Shown in pieces: positions 1 to 5,767 of a stretch of DNA of 8,826 bases; the first letter of the stretch is position 1; every line of letters begins with the position of its first letter. The stretch is from Aadella sp043822885 (lineage in GTDB: Bacteria > Omnitrophota > Gorgyraeia > Tantalellales > Tantalellaceae). Under the pieces are notes generated by a model. That model did not search any database, was not told where the DNA came from, and was given only the letters and a program-made list of their open reading frames with translations. The stretch lies in NCBI GenBank assembly GCA_043822885.1, contig JBDRBI010000036.1:1-8826 (forward strand), given 5' to 3'. A program made the position numbers and the translations under genes.

Positions 1-117
1 GAGAAAGAACATAGCATATCGGTCAAACACTATGAACTGCGAACCATGAACTCTTAAACTTTTGGGTTTTGTCTTTCTCCCCTCTACCTTCTATCCTCTA
101 TCTTCTAACTTCTATCT
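1..117. repeat. Left arm of long imperfect inverted repeat flanking the Na/Pi cotransporter gene
   Basis: Read as its reverse complement, this stretch matches 1976-2108 on the other side of the transporter gene. The best part is 1-78 against 2023-2108, sharing in order GAGAAAGAACATAG, ATCGGTCAAACACTATGAAC, CTTTTGG and TTTTGTCTTTCT with a few substitutions and short indels. From about 79 to 117 the match continues only as a low-complexity CTCTACC/CTTCTAT tract. The arm may extend past the window start. There is no coding capacity here and no transposase nearby. Confidence 0.8.
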
Positions 118-171
118 CTGGTGACTAGGTGACATGGTGACTGGTGACTAGCAGGTAGTCTGTTGTCTGGA
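118..171. repeat. GGTGACT tandem tract downstream of the Na/Pi gene
   Basis: Four to five degenerate copies of GGTGACT (for example TGGTGACTAGGTGAC) lie just beyond the transporter stop codon. The same tract occurs in the same orientation at about 2138-2160 and 2222-2252, each time following a CTTCTATCT tract. I see no intrinsic terminator for the transporter gene in 1-171, only repeats. Confidence 0.6.
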
Positions 172-1872
172 TTAAACCGCTGTTTTTTCTTCCAATTCGG
201 AGAGTTCGTGCTGAAGTTTGTAGCCTTTCCATCGCATCTCGCCTAGAACGCCCTGGGCAATATTGGTGAGATGGTCGCCTATCTTTTCTAGATTATCCAC
301 AAAATCCATGAAGATCACTCCGGACTGCATATTGCATTCACCCTGATTGAGCCTTTCTACGTGGCCTTTTTTGAGGCCGATCTGATATGCGTTGATATTT
401 TTTTCTCTTTCCATTACTTTTTTAGCTATTTTCATGTCGCGGCTACGAAGCGCTTCCTCTGTTTCGATCATCATGCTGTTGAGTTCATTCCACATCAGAT
501 TTAGTTCATTAATAGCCGTATCGGTAAACGGAAGTTTGCTGTCTATTTTACGTTCCGCGAGCTCTACAATATTCTCCGCGTGATCCCCTATTCTCTCAAT
601 ATCATTAACGTTATGTATCAAAACCGGAAGTTCTTCCGATACTTCTTCGCTGAGATTTCTTTGAGAAAGTTCAATTAAATATTGAGTTATCGCGGATTGA
701 AGATTATCGACCGCCTGTTCCATTTCCATAACGGGTTTGAACATCTTCGTATCTTCAGTAAAAAAACTTTTAACGGATTCAGCGACCGATCTGCAGGCCA
801 AATTTATCATACGCACCGCTTCTTTAAGAGCCTGTTCCATAGCTATCGGAGGAGTATCTAAAAGATGTTTTTCCAGATACTGAGGACCCATTTCAATAGC
901 ACCTTTCCTTTTGGGTACAAGCCATATACTTGTTTTTTCTAAGAACCCGATGAACGGCATAAAAAGTATGGTGTTAAAGACATTGAACGCGCTATGAGAA
1001 ACCGCTATAAAGAACATAACGGTCGCCGTTGTAAGTTTAATCGGAACGACAAAGTCTATTGCTTTCTCAAACCATCCGGTATACACAAAAAACAGCATGT
1101 ACGAGACACCTATAACATTGAAAAGTGTGTGTGACATCGCGGCCCGTCTTGCTGAAAGCGTACCTCCGACCGCGGCCAGTTGAGCGGTAATGGTCGTACC
1201 GATGTTATCACCCAATATTATAGGAATAGCCGCCGGAAAACTCAGAAGACCGTTAAAAGCCATGACCTGAACTATAGCGATCGTAGCGCTGGAACTTTGT
1301 AATAGAACCGTAAAGACCATCCCGACTAAAACACCCATAATGGGATTGTCACTAAAAGTAAGTAGCACATCCTTAAGATACTGGCTATTTTTGAGAGGTA
1401 TGAACGCGTCTTTCATAAAATCCAGACCGAGAAACAAAAATCCGAACCCCATAAGTACCTGTCCCCAGAATTTTGTCTTCTTTTTTTTCGCGAAAGTGCT
1501 TATGGCGAACCCTATTCCGATAGCGGGAAGCGCGTATTGGGTGACTTTAAAAACCGACATCGAAGAAACAAGCCACGCGGTAAATGTAGTACCTATGTTA
1601 GCTCCCATAATAACGCTTATGGCCTGCTTGAGGCCTAAGAGTCCCGCGTTAACGAAGCCTACCACCATAACGGTAGTAGCGCTGGAAGATTGGATAAAAC
1701 AGGTTACGCCCGCACCGACCAAGATCCCTATTATGGGCAATTTAGTGACCGTTGAAAGAATAGATCTAAGTCTTTCTCCCGCTATACTCTTGAGCCCTTC
1801 GGACATGATCTTCATGCCGAAAAAGAAGATTCCTAATCCTCCGATGAGCATGTAGACCGATTCCATGTTCAT
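172..1872 (-). CDS. Na+/phosphate cotransporter (NptA/YjbB-like) with C-terminal PhoU-like domain
   Basis: Predicted inner-membrane protein of 566 residues that couples phosphate movement to sodium. The N-terminal two thirds holds two inverted Na/Pi-cotransporter repeats, each with the family hallmark: QSSSATT at about 61-67 and QSSSATI at about 192-198, followed by GANIGTT (90-96) and GDNIGTT (221-227). Hydrophobic segments run to about residue 320. The C-terminal part, from about 345, is soluble and helical like PhoU, with two related motifs, ERIGDHAENI (426-435) and LEKIGDHLTNI (528-538). The ATG at 1872 is chosen because AAGGAG (1877-1882) lies 4 nt upstream, the same spacing as in nadA; a second ATG at 1866 is possible. 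The frame stays open to an ATG at 1953, but that would run through the candidate promoter and adds a non-hydrophobic tail. Substrate direction and regulation by the PhoU part are inferred from the family. Confidence 0.93.
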   Translation of the reverse strand: MNMESVYMLIGGLGIFFFGMKIMSEGLKSIAGERLRSILSTVTKLPIIGILVGAGVTCFIQSSSATTVMVVGFVNAGLLGLKQAISVIMGANIGTTFTAWLVSSMSVFKVTQYALPAIGIGFAISTFAKKKKTKFWGQVLMGFGFLFLGLDFMKDAFIPLKNSQYLKDVLLTFSDNPIMGVLVGMVFTVLLQSSSATIAIVQVMAFNGLLSFPAAIPIILGDNIGTTITAQLAAVGGTLSARRAAMSHTLFNVIGVSYMLFFVYTGWFEKAIDFVVPIKLTTATVMFFIAVSHSAFNVFNTILFMPFIGFLEKTSIWLVPKRKGAIEMGPQYLEKHLLDTPPIAMEQALKEAVRMINLACRSVAESVKSFFTEDTKMFKPVMEMEQAVDNLQSAITQYLIELSQRNLSEEVSEELPVLIHNVNDIERIGDHAENIVELAERKIDSKLPFTDTAINELNLMWNELNSMMIETEEALRSRDMKIAKKVMEREKNINAYQIGLKKGHVERLNQGECNMQSGVIFMDFVDNLEKIGDHLTNIAQGVLGEMRWKGYKLQHELSELEEKTAV

Positions 1873-1924
1873 GTTTCTCCTTGATCTTTTTTTATGTGTG
1901 GGATTGTTGCAGAAACTCACGCCT

Positions 1925-1953
1925 AAATTAACATGAAGCTTTCTTTGTGTCAA
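1925..1953 (-). promoter_or_regulatory. Candidate sigma-70 promoter for the Na/Pi cotransporter gene
   Basis: On the minus strand a perfect -35 box TTGACA (1948-1953) is followed by a 17-nt spacer and TAATTT (1925-1930). The spacer ends in TGT, giving an extended -10 (TGnTAATTT), which could compensate for the weak -10 hexamer (3 of 6). Transcription would start near 1918, leaving a leader of about 46 nt before the ATG at 1872. It lies inside the inverted repeats, so promoter and gene form one unit. Confidence 0.5.
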
Positions 1954-1975
1954 TAGAATTGAGGTGAGATGCGAG

Positions 1976-2108
1976 AAAATAGAGGGTAGAAATTAGAGAG
2001 TAGAGGGTAGATGGTAGAGAGTAGAAAGACAAAATCCAAAATCCAAAAGTCAAATAGTTCATAGTTCGTAGTTCATAGTGTTTGACCGATACACTATGTT
2101 CTTTTCTC
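1976..2108. repeat. Right arm of long imperfect inverted repeat flanking the Na/Pi cotransporter gene
   Basis: This is the inverted partner of 1-117. It starts with purine-rich GAGGGTAGA-type repeats (1981-2026), continues through AAATCCAAAATCCAAAAG (two near-identical 8-bp units), then a TAGTTCATAGTTCGTAGTT tract, and ends with TTTGACCGATACACTATG and GTTCTTTTCTC. The GTTCATA tract recurs at 4076-4091 without the rest of the arm. Confidence 0.8.
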
Positions 2109-2300
2109 TCTATCTTCTATCTTCTACCTTCTATCTCTGGTGACTGGTGACTTGGTGACTACTTATCGTGCTCTCTTTTCTACCTTCTACCTTCTACCAT
2201 CTACCATCTACCTTCTATCTCTGGTGACTAGGTGACTGGTGACTTGGTGACTACTTATCGTGCTCTCTTTTCTACCTTCTACCTTCTACCTTCTCACTTC
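2109..2300. repeat. Two tandem copies of an 84-92 bp pyrimidine-rich/GGTGACT unit
   Basis: Each copy has, in order, a CTTCTACC-type tract, CTATCTCTGG (starting 2131 and 2215, 84 bp apart), a GGTGACT tract, and ACTTATCGTGCTCTCTTTTC (starting 2161 and 2253, 92 bp apart). The difference is one extra 8-bp GGTGACTA unit in the second copy, as expected from slippage in the inner tandem tract. The two copies are otherwise close to identical, pointing to recent duplication. Confidence 0.8.
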
Positions 2301-2311
2301 TATTTTCTACC

Positions 2312-3124
2312 CTACGTCCCGATACGGACCGAACTGAAATATCCATTTACCGCGGCCATGGCGGCAAGCGCGGCTAAATAACTGGTTTTAGGATTATTAG
2401 GAGATGGCGCGTTTTCTGTGCGCGCTGTAAAGGATCCTGCTTTACTTTCCACTATAATTTCATGCGAATTTTTTGTATATTCGGAGGATGATACTATTTT
2501 TACCAGGGTTTTTTCTGGTCCTATCCCTGCTAGAGAAAGAAGCGCGGAAACATTAATATTTTTTGGAAATCCCTTCATCGCCTCTAAGGCATTGCCTTCG
2601 AAAATGACTGTTTCTTCCTTTATTTTCTCTAGGTCTATCCCCTTTTCTACGATAAACGGCGCGCCGCTTAGAGCCTTCGGGGGTTTGCGGGTGATGATCT
2701 TAACACTTGTAATGCCGGAGATTTTAGCGGCTTTTAAGGCATCTATGCCTGAAATCGCCCCTGAAGGCAGAATGATCTTTATTCCTTTTTCTTCCGCTTC
2801 TTCTAAAAGCTTTTCCTGACCCAATAGACCTCCTATACTCATGAACATTGCGTCTTTTTGCTGATCAATAATTTTCCTTAAGATTATTCCGACAACGGAA
2901 GATGATGCGGCTTCTATCACAAGATCCGCTCCCTCTATTGCCTTATCTAAACTATCGGCTATGAAAGCGCTGCTAAGATCTTCTTTAAGTTTTTGAGAAA
3001 CATAGGGATTTTCATCAAAAAGCATGATGCCCGACACCTTCTCCCGAAGCGTTTTGTCTATATGCATAGCAATAGCTGTTCCTATAGTTCCGCATCCTAT
3101 GATGGATACCATTTTTTTTGTCAT
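2312..3124 (-). CDS. nadX: L-aspartate dehydrogenase
   Basis: Predicted NAD(P)-dependent enzyme of 270 residues that oxidises L-aspartate to iminoaspartate, the substrate of quinolinate synthase; it replaces the oxygen- or fumarate-dependent L-aspartate oxidase NadB. The N-terminus has a Rossmann motif GCGTIG (10-15). EAAS (71-74), PSGAISGIDAL (120-130) and FPKNINVSALLSLAG (186-200) are family signatures, and His221 in NSHEI fits the catalytic His of the TM1643/AF1838-type enzymes. APSPNNPKTSYLAALAA (239-255) near the C-terminus is also typical. The length is slightly above that of archaeal and Thermotoga members. The ATG overlaps the nadA stop by 4 bp (ATGA), and a strong ribosome-binding site lies within the nadA end, so the two are probably translationally coupled. 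The direct product hand-off to NadA is inference. Confidence 0.92.
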   Translation of the reverse strand: MTKKMVSIIGCGTIGTAIAMHIDKTLREKVSGIMLFDENPYVSQKLKEDLSSAFIADSLDKAIEGADLVIEAASSSVVGIILRKIIDQQKDAMFMSIGGLLGQEKLLEEAEEKGIKIILPSGAISGIDALKAAKISGITSVKIITRKPPKALSGAPFIVEKGIDLEKIKEETVIFEGNALEAMKGFPKNINVSALLSLAGIGPEKTLVKIVSSSEYTKNSHEIIVESKAGSFTARTENAPSPNNPKTSYLAALAAMAAVNGYFSSVRIGT

Positions 3125-4062
3125 TTTGTCACCTCCAGCATCCTCTCAAGCGTCTTACGCGCTTTTCCGGCGATCTCTTCAGGTACTTCGATCTTGTACA
3201 CCATCTTCTCTAGAGATCTTGCCAGCCATCCGAGAGTAGTTAACTTCATGTTGGCGCAGATAAATTGGTCTGTCGGCACATAAAATTCTTTATCGGGATT
3301 ATCCCTTTTTAGCCTGTATATGATGCCTTTTTCAGTCCCGATTATAAATCCTTTAGCGGAAGATCCTTTTATATATTTTATCATGGCGGCTGTACTGCCC
3401 GTAAAATCAGCGAGATCCAGTACTTCTTTACGGCATTCCGGATGAGCTATAAACTCGGCATCCGGGTATAGTTCTTTCGTTTTTTTCACTTCATCTTTTG
3501 TAAGCCTCATATGAACAACGCAATAACCGTCCCACAATATTATTTCCTTTTCCGGAACCCGTTCCGCTACATAGCGTCCGAGATTTTTATCGGGCACAAA
3601 TATTATTTGTTTCTCTTTGCGGGATCTCACCACTTGTATCGCGTTCGAGGATGTACAGCATATATCGCTTTCCGCTTTTACGCTGGCAGTAGAGTTCACA
3701 TAGCATACCACAGCGGCCTCGGGATATTCTTTTTTCTTTTCACGGAGTTTTTCAACCGTAGCCATATCCGCTAAAGGACATCCCGCTTCTTCAACCGGCA
3801 GAAGAACCGTTTTATCCGGACTAAGCATATAAGCGCTTTCCGCCATAAATTTAACACCGCAAAAGACCACGATCTTTTCTTTGGCCATGGTAACTTCCCT
3901 GGCCAAGGCATAAGAGTCTCCCGTTATATCCGCGATCTCCTGTATTTCATCCCGCTGATAATTATGCGCGACTATCAAAGCTCCCATTTTTTTCTTTAGA
4001 TCCGCTATTTTGTGCACTAGATGTTCTTTGTACTTGGCATCAAATTCCGGTTTATTATGCAT
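3121..4062 (-). CDS. nadA: Quinolinate synthase A
   Basis: Cytosolic [4Fe-4S] enzyme of 313 residues that condenses iminoaspartate with dihydroxyacetone phosphate to quinolinate in de novo NAD synthesis. Three homologous segments are visible: AHNYQ (32-36) with GDSY (48-51); YVNST (121-125) with TSSNA (137-141) and PDKNLG (157-162); and HPEC (207-210) with GST (222-224) and IGTE (241-244). By comparison with the Thermotoga maritima enzyme, the cluster ligands should be Cys95 (EAGCP), Cys181 (DGYCVVH) and Cys269 (DQFICANM); all three are present. The length fits the short form of the family. The ATG at 4062 has AAGGAG 4 nt upstream (4067-4072). It overlaps nadX by 4 bp. An oxygen-labile cluster together with NadX fits an anaerobe. 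A nadC gene is not in the window. Confidence 0.96.
   Translation of the reverse strand: MHNKPEFDAKYKEHLVHKIADLKKKMGALIVAHNYQRDEIQEIADITGDSYALAREVTMAKEKIVVFCGVKFMAESAYMLSPDKTVLLPVEEAGCPLADMATVEKLREKKKEYPEAAVVCYVNSTASVKAESDICCTSSNAIQVVRSRKEKQIIFVPDKNLGRYVAERVPEKEIILWDGYCVVHMRLTKDEVKKTKELYPDAEFIAHPECRKEVLDLADFTGSTAAMIKYIKGSSAKGFIIGTEKGIIYRLKRDNPDKEFYVPTDQFICANMKLTTLGWLARSLEKMVYKIEVPEEIAGKARKTLERMLEVTK
3129..3136 (-). promoter_or_regulatory. Strong ribosome-binding site of nadX inside the nadA coding end
   Basis: GGAGGTGA on the minus strand pairs with the 16S rRNA tail over its whole length. It also encodes the nadA residues around the C-terminal VTK. Distance to the nadX ATG is 4 nt from its end (7 nt from GGAGG), fixing the nadX start and supporting coupled translation. 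Confidence 0.85.
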
Positions 4063-4090
4063 CTTGCTCCTTATTTAGTTCATAGTTCAT

Positions 4091-4163
4091 AGATTGCTTC
4101 GCTTCGCTCGCAATGACGGAGAAGGTCTGTCATTGCGAGCGAATGCAATGAGCGAAGCAATCT
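4091..4163. repeat. Two-armed palindromic repeat, copy A (upstream of nadA)
   Basis: The left arm 4091-4117, read as reverse complement, is GTCATTGCGA-GCGAAGC-GAAGCAATCT. The right arm 4129-4163 begins and ends the same way but carries a longer centre. The 11-bp spacer is 4118-4128. Arms point outward, with GTCATTGC ends at the centre. Each arm can also fold alone through ATTGC/GCAAT. The left arm is identical to that of copy B at 5137-5163. Confidence 0.85.
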
Positions 4164-4186
4164 CATCCACAGTCTTCCATTCTTTT

Positions 4187-4214
4187 GGCTTTTGTCCTTT
4201 GGCTTTTGTCCTTA
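4187..4214. repeat. 14-bp tandem duplication
   Basis: GGCTTTTGTCCTTT (4187-4200) is followed directly by GGCTTTTGTCCTTA (4201-4214), differing only at the last base. It sits next to the GTGTCCCC half element and has no evident role. Confidence 0.75.
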
Positions 4215-4249
4215 TACCCCCACAGGAAAGGTGTCCCCACCTTAGACCT
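4212..4249. repeat. Half copy of the GTGTCCCC hairpin element
   Basis: ACCCCCACAGGAAAGGTGTC and the following CCCACCTTAGACC closely match 5724-5761, with a few substitutions. Only the right half is present: the GGGGACATCCTT partner arm found at 5702-5713 is missing, so this copy cannot form the large hairpin. Confidence 0.7.
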
Positions 4250-4257
4250 TAATTCGA

Positions 4258-4292
4258 CATTCACCACTCACCATTCACTATTTACCATTCAC
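4258..4292. repeat. CATTCAC/CACTCAC tract overlapping the 3' end of panC
   Basis: Five degenerate 7-8 bp units (ATTCACC, ACTCACC, ATTCACT, ATTTACC, ATTCAC) run through the panC stop codon at 4278-4280. The last panC residues (about VNGK) are encoded by this tract, after the conserved RLIDN end of the family. Confidence 0.6.
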
Positions 4293-5129
4293 AATTATAT
4301 TATCTATCAATCGCGTCTTCCCCACAAAAGCGGCTACTGCTATAAGTGTTTTACCCTTTATTGTATCAACTGGGGAAAGATCCTCGGCAGACACTATCTC
4401 TACATAATCTGTTTTCATATCTTTATTCTTTTCTAAAACAGCTTTTATCACGTTCTTTATTACATTCGGAGAAACTTCTCCCCGCATTATCTTCTCTTCC
4501 GCTTTTTTTAACCCTTCATAGATACTTAAGGCCTGTTGTCGTTCTTCGGGAGATAAATATACGTTCCGTGAACTCATAGCTAATCCGTCATTTTCCCGTA
4601 CTGTCGGCAATATCTTTATCTCTACGGCAAATTGCAGATCTTCCGTCATCTTTTTGATGATCGCGGCTTGCTGTATATCTTTTTGACCAAAATAACTTCT
4701 ATCGGGAGCGATCATATTGAAAAGTTTGGCCACGACCGTTGTCACGCCTTTAAAATGTCCCGGTCGGGAAGCGGCGCACATGATCTGAGAAATGCGGCCC
4801 GTAGTTTCGACATATGTACAAAAATTTTCGGGATACATATCTTTTTCTCCGGGAATAAAGAGGACATTGATATCTTCTTTTTCTAAAAGATCTTTATCCC
4901 TTTCCGTGTCTCTGGGATATTTATCAAGATCTTCATTCTTTCCGAACTGTATAGGATTGACGAAGATACTCACACAGACTACATCACACTCTTCTCTTGC
5001 CGCTCTAACTAAACTCAGGTGTCCTTCATGCAGATAGCCCATAGTAGGCACGAACCCAATGGTTTTACCCTTCCTCTTCGCGTTTAGAGAAAAGGTCCGC
5101 ATATGATCGATGTTTCTTATAATTTCCAT
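4278..5129 (-). CDS. panC: Pantothenate synthetase (pantoate--beta-alanine ligase)
   Basis: Cytosolic enzyme of 283 residues that activates pantoate with ATP and joins it to beta-alanine, the last step to pantothenate (CoA precursor). It belongs to the nucleotidyl-transferase/HIGH superfamily: PTMGYLHEGH (28-37) carries the HxGH motif, FVNPIQF (56-62) and YPRD (71-74) follow, then RPGHFKGVTTV (122-132), GQKDIQQ (148-154) and the KMSKS-like LAMSSRN (183-189). The family end RLIDN (273-277) is present. The start at 5129 matches the E. coli N-terminus (MLIIET against MEIIRN). An open upstream extension to 5177 is translated palindrome (LRAKRSNLN) and is rejected. No Shine-Dalgarno sequence precedes 5129: the palindrome begins only 7 nt upstream. 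The motifs are intact, so the protein is probably functional. Confidence 0.95.
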   Translation of the reverse strand: MEIIRNIDHMRTFSLNAKRKGKTIGFVPTMGYLHEGHLSLVRAAREECDVVCVSIFVNPIQFGKNEDLDKYPRDTERDKDLLEKEDINVLFIPGEKDMYPENFCTYVETTGRISQIMCAASRPGHFKGVTTVVAKLFNMIAPDRSYFGQKDIQQAAIIKKMTEDLQFAVEIKILPTVRENDGLAMSSRNVYLSPEERQQALSIYEGLKKAEEKIMRGEVSPNVIKNVIKAVLEKNKDMKTDYVEIVSAEDLSPVDTIKGKTLIAVAAFVGKTRLIDNIIVNGK

Positions 5130-5136
5130 AATATTT

Positions 5137-5206
5137 AGATTGCTTCGCTTCGCTCGCAATGACTGTAGAGTTGTCATTGCGAACCCCCGAAGGGGTGAAG
5201 CAATCT
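5137..5206. repeat. Two-armed palindromic repeat, copy B (between folK and panC)
   Basis: The left arm 5137-5163 is identical to that of copy A. The right arm 5173-5206 has GTCATTGCGA and GTGAAGCAATCT ends around ACCCCCGAAGGGGT, itself a perfect 5-bp hairpin (ACCCC/GGGGT). The spacer is 5164-5172. Outward arm arrangement as in copy A. It fills nearly the whole 83-bp gap and lies 7 nt from the panC start codon. Confidence 0.85.
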
Positions 5207-5212
5207 CCGCCC

Positions 5213-5678
5213 CTACATTTTTGATCTGTTATACAATGCCTTCATCGTTTTCCCAACAACGGGATGCATCATATCCGGTGCTATTTCTGAAAATCCTTTT
5301 AATACAAAATTCCGTTCATGCATACGGGGATGCGGTATAGTAAGTTTCACGGAGTTCAGTATTATGTCATCATAGAGCAGAATATCTATATCTATTATCC
5401 TGGGGCTATTCTTTTCTTCCGAAGGCACTCTCCCCATACTTCTTTCTATCTCTTTTACGCTCACCAAAAGATCTTCGGGGAGAATATTTGTTCCTATCTC
5501 TACAACTCCGTTAATATAATCCTCTTGAGGGGGGACCGTCTACGGGCAAGGTTAGATAAAAGGACGACTGCTTTTCTATCTGTATATCATCAGTTTGAGA
5601 TAATCTTCTTACAGCTTCTTTGCAATTCTCTTCCTTATCTCCTATGTTCGATCCTATACCTAAGTATGCTATAACCAT
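5213..5678 (-). pseudogene. folK: folK (6-hydroxymethyl-7,8-dihydropterin pyrophosphokinase) interrupted by a +1 frameshift
   Basis: HPPK transfers pyrophosphate from ATP to 6-hydroxymethyl-dihydropterin in folate synthesis. The frame from ATG 5678 encodes MVIAYLGIGSN, SSFYLTLPVDGPP, then leaves the family sequence and stops at 5511-5513 after 55 residues. The other frame, ending at 5213, continues exactly where it left off: QEDYINGVVEIG, VKEIERSMGR, the metal- and ATP-binding PRIIDIDILLYDD, and IPHPRMHERNFVL. Removing one base from the C6 run (G6 on the plus strand, 5529-5534) restores one 154-residue reading frame, close to the normal length of about 160. Nothing else looks damaged, so an assembly or sequencing indel, a phase-variable tract or a very recent mutation are all possible. 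No Shine-Dalgarno sequence is visible before 5678. Gene identity is firm; its inactivity is not. Confidence 0.88.
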
Positions 5679-5687
5679 GGTTAACAG

Positions 5688-5750
5688 TAAAAATAAAAAT
5701 TGGGGACATCCTTCGCCTAGACCCTACACCCCCACAGGAAGGGTGTCCCC
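5688..5750 (-). terminator. Intrinsic-terminator-like hairpin downstream of dapL
   Basis: On the minus strand GGGGACACCCTT (5739-5750) pairs with AAGGATGTCCCC (5702-5713) in 11 of 12 positions, around a 25-nt loop. The T-rich run AATTTTTATTTTTA (5688-5701) follows at once. It lies 17 nt after the dapL stop codon, a normal terminator position, and ends 9 nt before the folK start. The large loop is unusual. The right half belongs to a repeat also present at 4212-4249, so the terminator may derive from a repeat element. Confidence 0.6.
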
Positions 5751-5767
5751 GCCTTTGACCCGTCACA

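Larger units (their letters stand above)
1873..2311. other. 439-bp repeat-filled gap between nadX and the Na/Pi cotransporter gene
   Basis: No gene is supported here on either strand. The part next to the transporter (1873-1975) is ordinary sequence with the ribosome-binding site and candidate promoter. From 1976 to 2311 the DNA is almost entirely repeats: the right inverted-repeat arm, then two tandem copies of a pyrimidine-rich plus GGTGACT unit. No intrinsic terminator was seen after nadX. Confidence 0.75.
4063..4277. other. 215-bp panC-nadA gap built of four repeat families
   Basis: No gene is supported. Reading left to right the gap holds the nadA ribosome-binding site, a short GTTCATA tract (4076-4091), palindrome copy A, a 14-bp tandem duplication, a half copy of the GTGTCCCC element, and a CATTCAC/CACTCAC tract reaching into the panC end. 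A weak promoter-like pair (TTGCGA, 16 nt, TATGAA) is formed on the minus strand by the palindrome edge and the GTTCATA tract, but it is too poor to call. Confidence 0.7.

Noticed and set aside
1340..1855. Plus-strand open frame of 171 codons inside the Na/Pi gene
   Set aside because: It lies antisense to a strongly supported coding region with clear family motifs; the translation shows no family resemblance and is a shadow of the other strand.
1873..1953. Longer N-terminus for the Na/Pi cotransporter
   Set aside because: It would overlap the perfect -35 and the candidate -10, is basic rather than hydrophobic, and the ATG at 1872 has a good ribosome-binding site and matches the family start.
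1..2108. Insertion sequence or composite transposon around the Na/Pi gene
   Set aside because: There are long inverted repeats, but no transposase or integrase frame, and no target-site duplication could be identified.
1..2300. Possible CRISPR array from the many short repeats
   Set aside because: The units are 7-8 bp degenerate tandem tracts and longer duplications; there are no uniform 23-47 bp repeats with unique equal-length spacers, and no cas gene.
5318..5674. Plus-strand open frame of 118 codons over folK
   Set aside because: It is antisense to folK, whose two halves are recognisable; the translation is low-complexity and has no recognisable domain.
5511..5678. Programmed ribosomal frameshift in folK
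   Set aside because: A C6 run is not a known slippery site for this family, no stimulatory structure was seen, and folK is not known to use frameshifting; an indel is the simpler explanation.
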